This document shows positions 1-6,686 of a DNA stretch of 9,755 nucleotides, one piece after another. The notes beneath the pieces were generated by a model. That model had not been told where the DNA came from. It did not search any database and worked only from the letters and a program-made list of their open reading frames with translations. The DNA comes from Angelakisella sp. (GTDB taxonomy: Bacteria; Bacillota; Clostridia; Oscillospirales; Ruminococcaceae). The stretch lies in assembly GCA_013316495.1 (NCBI GenBank), contig WSMP01000055.1, positions 1 through 9,755 of the forward strand. Reading direction: 5' to 3'. Position 1 is the stretch's first letter, and the number at the start of each line of letters is the position of its first letter. The position numbers and the translations under genes were made by a program.

Positions 1-282
1 ACAGGGCTAAAAGATTGCTTCAACTGTAACCCGCAAGGCCGACGCTCCGCGCCGCAAATATAAATAGTACGGGTTCGGAAGCGCAAAATATTTGTAGGTA
101 TGAGAAAATTTTTTCGCCTTCCCCTGGCCCTGGACCGAAAAAAGGAGGGGGGAATTTGTAAAAATTTTGTGACTGGACAACTGTGGCAGGTTTTTGGAGT
201 TAAAATTGTATTGTGTAAAAATGAGCCCGTGGCAGAGATGCCGCGGGCATTGTTATTAGTGTGGAAGGAACGGGGGTTTAGA
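1..282. other. AT-rich leader upstream of the packaging operon
   Basis: No convincing gene lies here. The stretch is visibly richer in A/T than the rest of the window and carries three short A/T palindromes: AAATATTT at 86-93 and AAAATTTT at 105-112 and 161-168. A reading frame is open from base 1 to a TAA at 61-63 (20 codons) and could be the tail of an upstream gene, but it is too short to judge. The frame of the first gene is open from 64, yet this part does not look like protein of that family. A TTGGAG (194-199) and TAAAAA (216-221) pair 16 nt apart is a weak sigma-A-like promoter candidate. In lambda the cos site lies just before the terminase genes, so a packaging site could be here; that is inference only. 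Confidence 0.5.
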
Positions 283-1017
283 ATGCCGAAGCGGAGCGAC
301 CGCCGGGATACCGCCAAGGCTGATTACATCGCCCGCAGAAGCAGAGGAGAAAAGGTGAACCTCCGGGACCTTGCCAGGGAACTGGGGATCAGCTATCAAA
401 CCTTGCGGAATTGGAAGGCGGCAGACAAATGGGAAGAAGCCTTGCCCCCCAAAAAGCGGGGCGGGCAGCCAGGGAACCGGAACAGTGCCGGAAAGAGAAA
501 TGCGGCGGGCAGCCATAAAGGAGCGCCGAAGGGAAACAAAAACGCAGAAAAAGACGGAGCGTACAGCGCTGTCTTTTTTGATATGCTTACCGCTGCGGAA
601 AAGAACCTGGTGGCACAAACGCCCCTGGGAAGTCGGGAAATCCTGGAACACGAGATGAAGATTTTGAAATTCCGGGAGCATAAAATCCTGGCGAAGATAG
701 CGGACTACGAGGCCGCCTCGGAGGATGAATTGTATATCAGCGGGCTGTTGGATATGCGGGGTCCGCAGGGAAGCAAAGACGGTGCAAAACAGAACATCGG
801 GATGTACCAGAAGGACAGTCCATACCGGCGGATCATGGCACTACAGGAGGCCCTATATAAAGTACAGGGCCGGATCGCCAAAGTGGCGGACAGCCTGCGG
901 GCCTTGGAGGAAAGCGACCGGAGGATTGAATTGGAGCGTGAGCGGCTGGAGATCATGCGGATGCGGGCAACCGGGACGGTAGAAGTAGAAAGCCAGGAGG
1001 AGGAGCTGGAAGAATGA
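283..1017 (+). CDS. PBSX-type terminase small subunit-like protein
   Basis: A 244-residue protein whose N-terminus matches the pattern of the PBSX XtmA / phage terminase small subunit family (PF10668 type): an opening rich in Arg and Asp (RSDRRDTAKADYIA), then a helix-turn-helix at about residues 27-45 (LRDLARELGISYQTLRNWK), which should bind DNA at the packaging site. Residues 54-96 form a Gly/Asn/Lys-rich low-complexity linker with repeated GN-K/R-N units ending in GAYS, typical of this family. The rest is charged and helical, with a likely coiled coil at about 185-230 and an acidic tail. I chose ATG 283 because the family signature begins there; GGGGG at 272-276 is a modest ribosome site. 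The frame stays open upstream to an ATG at 100, but those 61 extra residues lack family character. It overlaps the next gene by 4 nt (ATGA). Since a Nu1-like protein follows, this one may be a second DNA-recognition or regulatory factor. Confidence 0.85.
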   Translation: MPKRSDRRDTAKADYIARRSRGEKVNLRDLARELGISYQTLRNWKAADKWEEALPPKKRGGQPGNRNSAGKRNAAGSHKGAPKGNKNAEKDGAYSAVFFDMLTAAEKNLVAQTPLGSREILEHEMKILKFREHKILAKIADYEAASEDELYISGLLDMRGPQGSKDGAKQNIGMYQKDSPYRRIMALQEALYKVQGRIAKVADSLRALEESDRRIELERERLEIMRMRATGTVEVESQEEELEE

Positions 1018-1511
1018 CACTGTACACCAGTAAAGCTATCGCAGAATGGTTGGGGTTGACCGAGCGCCGGGTACGGCAACTGCGGGACGAGGGGGTAATT
1101 TCAGAGGCCCGGCCAGGACTTTACGCCCTGCGGCCCACGGTGTCCAGGTACATCACCTATCTGCGGAAAGGGAGCAACGACCTGAACGAGGAACGGGCAA
1201 AACTGACCAAAGCAAAGCGGGAGGCGGCGGAGATGGAAAACGCCCGCCTCCGGTGGGAATTTTTGGAAGTGGACGAGATCGAAAAAGGACTGCGGACCAT
1301 GAACCACAATATCCGCAGCCGGTTCCTTGCTATGCCTGCAAAGCTGGCTCCTGTACTGTCAAAGATGGCTGGGGATCAGGCGGCGATCTTAGACGCTTTG
1401 AAGCAGGAAGTCTATGAAGCCCTGGAAGAACTCACCGATTACCGGAAACTGCTGGAGGAGATCAAGGATGCGGACAAGAACAAAACGGGAGAAGCCGGCG
1501 AAGATCATTAA
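1014..1511 (+). CDS. Nu1-like terminase small subunit
   Basis: A 165-residue protein resembling lambda gpNu1 (181 residues), the small terminase subunit that recognises the cos site and hands DNA to the large subunit. Residues 4-30 (YTSKAIAEWLGLTERRVRQLRDEGVI) form the N-terminal winged helix-turn-helix; the following GLYALRPTVSRYITYL resembles the wing and its supporting helix. Residues 55-90 (ERAKLTKAKREAAEMENARLRWEFLEVDEIE) match the helical 'LT..KA.AE..E..N' stretch conserved in Nu1-type proteins. The C-terminal part is helical and charged and would contact the large subunit. A strong AGGAG at 1001-1005 sits 8 nt before the ATG, and the start overlaps the previous stop by 4 nt. Its 3' end overlaps the large-subunit gene by 44 nt. 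The family assignment rests on recalled similarity and on its place before a gpA-like gene. Confidence 0.85.
   Translation: MTLYTSKAIAEWLGLTERRVRQLRDEGVISEARPGLYALRPTVSRYITYLRKGSNDLNEERAKLTKAKREAAEMENARLRWEFLEVDEIEKGLRTMNHNIRSRFLAMPAKLAPVLSKMAGDQAAILDALKQEVYEALEELTDYRKLLEEIKDADKNKTGEAGEDH
1454..1460 (+). promoter_or_regulatory. Ribosome site that sets the large terminase start
   Basis: GGAGGAG ends 7 nt before ATG 1468, inside the 3' end of the Nu1-like gene. It favours 1468 over the upstream in-frame ATG at 1414, whose 18 extra residues (MKPWKNSPITGNCWRRSR) are simply the Nu1-like gene read in another frame. Confidence 0.75.
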
Positions 1512-3342
1512 CATTTCCAAAGAAGCGGTTGCGCTGTTTGCCAGGTGTGCGGAGGTTCTGAAGCCGCCGCCCCGGTTGACCCTTTCCCAGTGGGCGGACA
1601 AATACCGGATGTTAAGCCCAGAAAGCAGCGCGGAGCCGGGGCGGTGGCATACCGGCAAAGCGCCCTACCAGCGGGAGATCATGGACGCCATTGGGGACCC
1701 TCATATCCCAAAGGTAGTAATTAAGAGTGCGGCGCAGATCGGAAAGACCGACATCATCCTCAACGCCATTGGCTACTATATGAAATACGCGCCGGCGCCC
1801 ATTATGAATATGCAGCCGACCCTTGACATGGGGCAGACCTTTTCCAAGGACCGCCTTGCCCCCATGCTCCGGGACACCCCGGTATTGCGGGACCTGGTGG
1901 ACACAAAAAGCCGGTATGCCGGAAATACCATCCTGAAAAAGAATTTCCCCGGAGGACATATCACCATTGTTGGGGCGAACAGCCCCGCCAGCCTTGCCAG
2001 CCGCCCTATCAAGGTGCTGCTGGCGGATGAGGTAGACCGCTATCCGGGGAGCGCCGGAACCGAGGGGGACCCCCTTCTACTGGCGCAGAAGCGGCAGACT
2101 ACCTTTTGGGACAAAAAGACGGTGGTGGTAAGCACCCCCGGCAATAAGGGGGTAAGCCGGATCGCCAAGGAGTACGAGGAAAGTACACAGGAGGAGTGGC
2201 ATGTCCCCTGCCCAGGCTGCGGACACCTTCAACCCCTGGTGTGGGCCAATGTGAAATTTGATAAGGAAAATCCCGGAGGGGATGTCTTTTACAAATGCGA
2301 ACGGTGCGGGCAGCTTTTCGGAGAATACGAGTGGAAGGCACAAGGTAAATACGGGTGTTTCGTTGCGGCAAATCCAGGCGCGGAGGCCAGGGGATTCCAT
2401 CTGAATACCCTGGCCTCCACCTTTTGCGGCTGGAAGGAGATCGTGCAGAAATTCCTTTCCGCCAAGAAAGCCCTGGACGAAGGCAACCCGGAGGAAATGA
2501 AAACCTGGGTCAACACCGAACTGGGGGAACCCTGGGAGGAGCCGGGAACGCAGTTAGAATCCGAGGAACTGGTGAGCCGCCGGGAGGTCTACGAGGCGGA
2601 GGTCCCGGAGGGCGTACTTGTCCTAACTGCCGGGATTGATGTACAGGATGACCGCTTTGAGGTAGAAATCGTCGGCTGGGGCGCGGGCAAAGAAAGCTGG
2701 GGCATCCGCTACCAGAAGATATACGGCGACCTGCTGAAAGAACAGGTGTGGGAGGACCTGGACGCTTTTCTCCAGACGCCTTTTCACAAGAAGGATGGGA
2801 CCGCCTTGTATCTGATGGCCGCCTGTATGGACAGCGGCGGACACCATGCGGATAAGGTGTACCGTTTCTGCAAGGACCGGTGGGACCGGCGTATCCTTGC
2901 CATCAAGGGCAGGGGCGGCGCAGAGGTCCCCTATATCAGTAACCCAACCACCAACAACCGGGCCAAGGTCCCGCTGTTCATCATTGGGGTGGATGCAGGA
3001 AAAGCCCTGCTGTACCAGCGCCTCCGGCATCAAAACCCAAAAAAAGCGGGGCCGAACTACTGCCACTTCCCACTGAACGAGGAGGCCGGGTACAACGAGG
3101 ACTACTTCATCGGACTGACCAGCGAACGCCAGGTGATCCGGTGGAGAAAGGGGCGCAGCGTTATTGTGTGGGAAGTCAAAGACCGGGCGCATAAGCGCAA
3201 CGAGCCGCTGGACCTGCGAAACTACGCCACCGCCGCCCTGGAAATCGTAAACCCTGTTTTGCGGCCGCCAGGGGCAGAATCCGGGCGGCAGACTACACAG
3301 CGGCGCAGAGGACGCCGCAGGATCACAGGAGGGATTGGATAA
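1468..3342 (+). CDS. Terminase large subunit, lambda gpA family
   Basis: A 624-residue packaging motor of the lambda gpA family (lambda 641). The N-terminal ATPase drives DNA into the procapsid and the C-terminal nuclease cuts concatemers. Visible motifs: P-loop-like SAAQIGKT at 87-94, with a departure from the classical first Gly as in lambda; Walker B VLLADEVD at 183-190; coupling motif STP near 222-224; a four-Cys cluster CPGC (248-251) and CERC (277-280), probably zinc binding; WVNTELGEPWE around 347-356. The nuclease domain shows TAGIDVQDDR with Asp391, CMDSGG with Asp455, and NEPLDLRNYA with Asp582, matching lambda's TAGIDSQLDR, CWDTGG and NEALDCFVYA. The C-terminus ends in an Arg-rich tail (609-618). 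The start is set by GGAGGAG at 1454-1460. It overlaps the gene before by 44 nt and the one after by 1 nt (TAATG). It looks intact. Confidence 0.96.
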   Translation: MRTRTKREKPAKIINISKEAVALFARCAEVLKPPPRLTLSQWADKYRMLSPESSAEPGRWHTGKAPYQREIMDAIGDPHIPKVVIKSAAQIGKTDIILNAIGYYMKYAPAPIMNMQPTLDMGQTFSKDRLAPMLRDTPVLRDLVDTKSRYAGNTILKKNFPGGHITIVGANSPASLASRPIKVLLADEVDRYPGSAGTEGDPLLLAQKRQTTFWDKKTVVVSTPGNKGVSRIAKEYEESTQEEWHVPCPGCGHLQPLVWANVKFDKENPGGDVFYKCERCGQLFGEYEWKAQGKYGCFVAANPGAEARGFHLNTLASTFCGWKEIVQKFLSAKKALDEGNPEEMKTWVNTELGEPWEEPGTQLESEELVSRREVYEAEVPEGVLVLTAGIDVQDDRFEVEIVGWGAGKESWGIRYQKIYGDLLKEQVWEDLDAFLQTPFHKKDGTALYLMAACMDSGGHHADKVYRFCKDRWDRRILAIKGRGGAEVPYISNPTTNNRAKVPLFIIGVDAGKALLYQRLRHQNPKKAGPNYCHFPLNEEAGYNEDYFIGLTSERQVIRWRKGRSVIVWEVKDRAHKRNEPLDLRNYATAALEIVNPVLRPPGAESGRQTTQRRRGRRRITGGIG

Positions 3343-3578
3343 TGGCAATTTTCAGTAAAGAAGTGTGCAAGCAAAAGCTGGCTCTTTGGCTGGATGCCGA
3401 GGAACGGGTAGCCACCGGCCAGCGCTACCAGATCGGGGACCGCTCCTTGACCAGGGCGGACCTCAAACAGATTCGAGAACAGATCGAGTTTTGGGGCGGG
3501 AAGCTGGCGGAGGCCGAGGCAGCGGAAAAGCGGGGCGGCAGGAACCGAGTGTATCGGCTTCTGCCCCGTGATGTATAA
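3342..3578 (+). CDS. gpW-position, DUF6148-like head joining protein
   Basis: A 78-residue helical protein between terminase and portal, exactly where lambda places gpW, the small protein that closes the filled head before tail joining. The sequence (LALWLDAEERVATGQRYQIGDRSLTRADLKQIREQIEFWGGKLAEAE) matches the pattern I associate with the DUF6148 family of small Firmicute phage proteins: a helix, a short GQ-Y-IG-R turn, then a second helix with LTRADLK. Lambda gpW (68 residues) has the same two-helix plan and size. The residues after 65 are basic. AGGAGGG at 3327-3333 sits 8 nt before the ATG, and the start overlaps the terminase stop by 1 nt, which suggests reinitiation. The family match is from memory; the head-joining role rests mainly on position and size. 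Confidence 0.8.
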   Translation: MAIFSKEVCKQKLALWLDAEERVATGQRYQIGDRSLTRADLKQIREQIEFWGGKLAEAEAAEKRGGRNRVYRLLPRDV

Positions 3579-3590
3579 GGGGGGAAGCCC

Positions 3591-5237
3591 ATGACAGAGG
3601 AGCGTACAACAGGGAGGCGCATAACGGGAAACGGTTTCTCCGGCCTGCTGGACCGGGCCATTTCTGTGGTCAACCCGCAAGCGGGTCTGCGGCGGGCCGC
3701 CGCCCGGAACGCTCTGCGCTTTCTGAACAGCGGCTACGGAAACTACGGGGCCAATGTCACAAAGAAAAGTCTGCGCGGATGGGACTACTTCGGCGGCAGT
3801 TCCAAGGAGGACATCGAGGACAACATAGATGTTCTCCGGCAGAGAAGCCGGGACGCCTATATGGGTGTCCCTGTGGCCACCGCCTCCCTCAAAACGATGC
3901 GGACCAATGTGGTGGCCGGAGGGCTTATTCCGGCCCCTTCCATCGACGCCGAATACTTGAAGCTAAATGATGAACAGGTCCAGGCATTACAGGCGCAGAT
4001 CGTCCGGGAGTTTGACCTGTGGGCGGACACCCCCACCTGTGACGCGGACCGTGTGGACAACTTCTACCAGTTGCAGCAGTTGGCCTTTCTAAGCTACCTG
4101 ATGAACGGAGACACCATCGCCCTGCTGCCCATGAAAAAGCGGGAGGGGCAGCCGTACCAGCTTTGCGTCCGACTGATCGAGGCGGACCGGGTGTGCAGCC
4201 CTGACCTCCAGGATCGCCTTTTCCCCATGGAGGTAAACGGGGCGAGGGTGCAAAGCATCATACAGGGAGTAGAGACCGGCGAGGACGGTGAAGTGCTGGC
4301 CTACTGGATATGCAACCGCCACCCCCTGGCGAGCCTTGCCAACCAGAACGGGGCGCTCCGGTGGGACCGGGTGGAGGCACACGGCAAGACCGGGCGGCGG
4401 AATGTTCTGCACATGATGGTCCGGGAACGGGCGGGGCAGCTGCGGGGCGTTCCCCTGCTGGCCCCGGTACTGGAAGCCATCAAGCAACTGGGCCGATATA
4501 CCGATGCGGAAATCATGGCGGCGGTTATCTCTGCCATGTTTACCGTGTTTATCGAACCCGCAGGGCCAACCGACAGCAGACCAACGGGGGAGATAGTGCG
4601 GGATGGGGAACGTGTTGACGACCAGGACCAAACGACCATCGAAATGGCGACAGGGGCGATCATCGACTTGAACCCAGGCGAGAAGGTGGAGTTTGCGGAC
4701 CCGAAACATCCCAACACCGGGTACGATGTTTTTGTACACGCTATGATAAAGCAAATCGGGGCGGCCCTTGAGATACCCCCAGAGGTTTTATTAAAGCAAT
4801 TTACGACAACATACTCCGCCGCCAGGGGGGCGCTTAACGAGTTTTGGCGCACTTGCAGTATGCAGCGGGATTGGTTCGTGTCGGACTTCTGCCAGCCGAT
4901 CTATGAGGAATGGTTTGCCGAAGCAGTAGCCAGAGGCCGGATCAGGGCCCCTGGTTTTTTCAGTGACCCGGCCATCCGAAAGGCGTATACCGGGTGTGTC
5001 TGGAACGGACCGGCAAGAACCAACCTCAACCCGGTACAGGAGGTTACAGCGGCGGAAAAGCGGGTGGCTGCCGGATTCTCCACAGCCCAGGAAGAAACGG
5101 CCCAGATGACCGGCGGAGACTACACACGGAACATCCGGCAGCGGGCCATTGAAGCCAAACAAAAGCGGGAGGTGGACGAGATCATAAACCCGCCACAACA
5201 GGCGGCAGAAAGGACAGGAGGAAACAACAATGCCTAA
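3591..5237 (+). CDS. Portal protein, lambda gpB family
   Basis: A 548-residue portal of the lambda gpB type (PF05136; lambda 533). Twelve copies form the ring at one capsid vertex through which terminase pumps DNA and to which the joining proteins attach. Evidence: the N-terminal conserved block LRQRSRDAYMGVPVATASLKTMRTNVVAGGLIPAP at 82-116; the RLIEADRVCSP block near 190-200; the signature around 392-420 (LEIPPEVLLKQF then YSAARGALNEFWR), which corresponds to the family's 'IP.E.L...F...YS.ARAAL...W' pattern; and the C-terminal clip to barrel region ending with NPVQEVTAAEKRVAAGFSTAQEETAQMTGGDY, typical of this group. AAGGGGGG at 3577-3584 lies 6 nt before the ATG. The gene begins 12 nt after the gpW-like gene and its end overlaps the protease start by 8 nt. 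Complete, with no sign of damage. Confidence 0.96.
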   Translation: MTEERTTGRRITGNGFSGLLDRAISVVNPQAGLRRAAARNALRFLNSGYGNYGANVTKKSLRGWDYFGGSSKEDIEDNIDVLRQRSRDAYMGVPVATASLKTMRTNVVAGGLIPAPSIDAEYLKLNDEQVQALQAQIVREFDLWADTPTCDADRVDNFYQLQQLAFLSYLMNGDTIALLPMKKREGQPYQLCVRLIEADRVCSPDLQDRLFPMEVNGARVQSIIQGVETGEDGEVLAYWICNRHPLASLANQNGALRWDRVEAHGKTGRRNVLHMMVRERAGQLRGVPLLAPVLEAIKQLGRYTDAEIMAAVISAMFTVFIEPAGPTDSRPTGEIVRDGERVDDQDQTTIEMATGAIIDLNPGEKVEFADPKHPNTGYDVFVHAMIKQIGAALEIPPEVLLKQFTTTYSAARGALNEFWRTCSMQRDWFVSDFCQPIYEEWFAEAVARGRIRAPGFFSDPAIRKAYTGCVWNGPARTNLNPVQEVTAAEKRVAAGFSTAQEETAQMTGGDYTRNIRQRAIEAKQKREVDEIINPPQQAAERTGGNNNA

Positions 5238-6321
5238 AGTATTCTGGCAGTTTCGCAATTTGGCGGGTGGGAAAAAGGCGGAACTGCTTCTTTACGGGAA
5301 CATCTCCGACACCAGCTGGTGGGATGACGAGGTAACGCCGAAACAGTTTGCAAAGGACCTGGATGGGCTGGGGGCAGTCAGTGAGATTATCGTCAGGATC
5401 AACAGCGGCGGGGGGGATGTGTTCGCCGCACAGACCATCGGGAACCTGCTGGAGCAGCACCCGGCGATGGTAACGGCACAAATCGATGGGCTCTGCGCTT
5501 CGGCGGCCACGGTTGTTGCCTGTCACTGCAACAAGGTGGTTGCCGCCAATGACAGCACATACATGGTCCACCCGGTCAAGATGGGGATTTGCGGCTACCT
5601 GGATGCCGTAAAAATGAACGAGTATATTTCCGCTCTTGCCACTGTCCGGGAAAACATCGTCACCCTGTATGCCAAAAAGACGGGCAGAGAGAAGGAAGAA
5701 GTGTCCGGGTGGATGGATGCCACAAGCTGGTGGACAGGCCCCCAGGCAAAGGAAAATGGTTTTGTAGATGAATTGACCCACGATGATAACCAGCACGCCG
5801 CGGTGGAAAACCGTAATGGCGTGCTGTTTGTCAATAGCGTGAGTATGGGGCTGCCCTTCGAGGCGGCCCCAGGTTTTTTGCAGGACAGCCTGGCGGCGCC
5901 CCCCGCCGCCAGCGGTTTTGAAAATACACAGACCAAAAAGGAGGAAACAGAAGTGGAGATCAAGAACGTGGAGGACCTGCGGAAAGCATACCCTGCGCTG
6001 GTTGACCAAATCGAGCAAGAAGCGGCGGAGCGGGCGACCAATGCCGAGCGCCAGCGTATCCGGGACATTGAGGAAATGGCCTTGCCCGGCAGTGAGGAGA
6101 TGGCAACGGAAGCGAAGTTTGAAAAACCCGTGGCTGCCGCCGAGTACGCCAAGGCCGCCGTGAAGCGGATGAAGGCCCAGGGCGAAGCCTGGCTGAAAAA
6201 TGCCGAGGAGGACGCGGGGCCCTTGGGAAATGTTGGACAGACCACGCCGCCCAAAGGCGGGGACAAGATCGACGATGAAATGATGGCGGCGATTAGAAAC
6301 GTTGCCCAGCCGCAGAAGTAA
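5230..6321 (+). CDS. ClpP-fold head maturation protease with scaffold region
   Basis: A 363-residue protein in the position of lambda gpC (439). Residues 17-185 have the ClpP/S49 serine-protease fold seen in phage prohead proteases: INSGGGDVFAAQTI (57-70) with the oxyanion-hole glycines, nucleophile Ser91 in GLCASAA, and His114 in MVHP. The third triad residue is probably in the stretch before WWTGPQAKENGFVDEL (167-182); Asp163 is a candidate that I could not align firmly. It would cleave scaffold and itself during procapsid maturation. An Ala/Pro-rich linker (about 211-240) leads to a charged, helical region (242-363) with an 'ERQRI.DIEEMA..G' block that fits a scaffold domain. AGGAGG at 5216-5221 lies 8 nt before the start, inside the portal gene. 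Four cysteines (89, 98, 100, 121) cluster around the active site, which is unusual. A second start inside the gene probably gives a separate scaffold. Confidence 0.93.
   Translation: MPKVFWQFRNLAGGKKAELLLYGNISDTSWWDDEVTPKQFAKDLDGLGAVSEIIVRINSGGGDVFAAQTIGNLLEQHPAMVTAQIDGLCASAATVVACHCNKVVAANDSTYMVHPVKMGICGYLDAVKMNEYISALATVRENIVTLYAKKTGREKEEVSGWMDATSWWTGPQAKENGFVDELTHDDNQHAAVENRNGVLFVNSVSMGLPFEAAPGFLQDSLAAPPAASGFENTQTKKEETEVEIKNVEDLRKAYPALVDQIEQEAAERATNAERQRIRDIEEMALPGSEEMATEAKFEKPVAAAEYAKAAVKRMKAQGEAWLKNAEEDAGPLGNVGQTTPPKGGDKIDDEMMAAIRNVAQPQK
5890..5912 (+). repeat. Perfect GC hairpin in protease-scaffold linker
   Basis: CTGGCGGCG (5890-5898) pairs perfectly with CGCCGCCAG (5904-5912) around a loop of five C, and TTTT follows at 5916-5919. 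It lies in the part coding for the Ala/Pro linker, so GC-rich Ala and Pro codons could produce it by chance. Its place 40 nt before the internal scaffold start makes a role in ribosome pausing or mRNA processing possible. Confidence 0.55.
5938..5944 (+). promoter_or_regulatory. Internal ribosome site for nested scaffold
   Basis: AAGGAGG lies 8 nt before an in-frame GTG at 5953, inside the protease gene and within an A-rich, probably unstructured stretch (about 5919-5952). It is as strong as the sites that precede the decoration and capsid genes, which argues for real use. Confidence 0.65.
5953..6321 (+). CDS. Nested in-frame scaffold protein (Nu3-like)
   Basis: Translation from GTG 5953 would give 122 residues identical to the C-terminal part (242-363) of the protease. 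In lambda the scaffold Nu3 is made from an internal start within gene C in the same frame, so this has a direct precedent. The sequence is rich in Ala, Glu and Lys, mostly helical, with few aromatic residues, as expected of a scaffold: EIKNVEDLRKAYPALVDQIE, then ERQRIRDIEEMALPGSEE, then AAAEYAKAAVKRMKAQGEA. The final 35 residues (Gly/Pro-rich, then DDEMMAAIRNV) may be the capsid-binding end. It would be produced in excess over the protease and be removed by it during maturation. The start is supported by the AAGGAGG at 5938-5944; production from it is inferred, not shown. The alternative is that only the fused form is made. Confidence 0.6.
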   Translation: MEIKNVEDLRKAYPALVDQIEQEAAERATNAERQRIRDIEEMALPGSEEMATEAKFEKPVAAAEYAKAAVKRMKAQGEAWLKNAEEDAGPLGNVGQTTPPKGGDKIDDEMMAAIRNVAQPQK

Positions 6322-6335
6322 AGGAGGAAAAGACC

Positions 6336-6671
6336 ATGGGCATGGATTTGGCAAGAAAAGATTTTGGCACCACCCCGGAGTATTTCATCGCAGGGGCGAC
6401 CATCAGGATTGCTAAGGCGGTCAAAGTGGCCGGGGCAGACATCCCCGCCCATTCCCCTGTCACCCTGGATGGGGATGGGAAACTGGCGGCAGTGACCAAG
6501 GCCACCGCCGCCAGTGTATACGGCCTTCTGCCGGAGGCTGCTGTTGCGGAGGAAGAGACCGTGGTGTACCTGTCCGGGGAGTATTTTGCGGACAGCCTGG
6601 CCCTCACGGAGGGCGTAACCGCCGCCGATGTGGAGGTCCCCTTGCGGAACATCGGAATTTTCTTGATGTAA
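6336..6671 (+). CDS. Head decoration protein, lambda gpD family
   Basis: A 111-residue protein (lambda gpD is 110) located between the protease/scaffold and the capsid gene, as in lambda. gpD-type proteins form trimers on the outside of the expanded shell and lock it against internal DNA pressure. The family pattern is visible: a flexible N-terminus, then a beta-rich core with SPVTLDGDGKLAAVT (about residues 45-60), a 'VYGLLPEAA' turn near 66-76 that parallels lambda's 'AVGILAVAA', VVYLSGEYFADSLAL (82-96), which parallels 'LTFYKSGTFRYEDVL', and a hydrophobic end (RNIGIFLM), which parallels 'AGTAISIV'. AAGGAGG at 6321-6327 overlaps the protease stop and sits 8 nt before the ATG, which suggests strong and coupled translation, suited to a protein needed in hundreds of copies. 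Confidence 0.93.
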   Translation: MGMDLARKDFGTTPEYFIAGATIRIAKAVKVAGADIPAHSPVTLDGDGKLAAVTKATAASVYGLLPEAAVAEEETVVYLSGEYFADSLALTEGVTAADVEVPLRNIGIFLM

Positions 6672-6686
6672 GGAGGAAAAAGAATC

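Noticed and set aside
1..63. Tail of an upstream gene (20 open codons, TAA at 61)
   Set aside because: Too short to separate from chance and I recognise no family; noted only in the leader entry.
100..282. 61-residue N-terminal extension of the first gene from ATG 100
   Set aside because: The family signature starts at Met 283; the extension has no ribosome site at 100 and reads like non-coding leader.
1414..1467. Upstream ATG for the large terminase
   Set aside because: Adds 18 residues that are a frame shadow of the Nu1-like gene and lacks a ribosome site; 1468 has GGAGGAG at proper distance.
3039..3045. A7 run in the large terminase as a programmed -1 frameshift site
   Set aside because: The heptamer is in the right phase, but terminases of this family are not known to frameshift, the zero frame continues through the conserved nuclease end, and I see no clear stimulatory structure.
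5182..6354. Minus-strand open frame of 390 codons
   Set aside because: Shadow of the protease gene in the antisense direction; no ribosome site or recognisable product.
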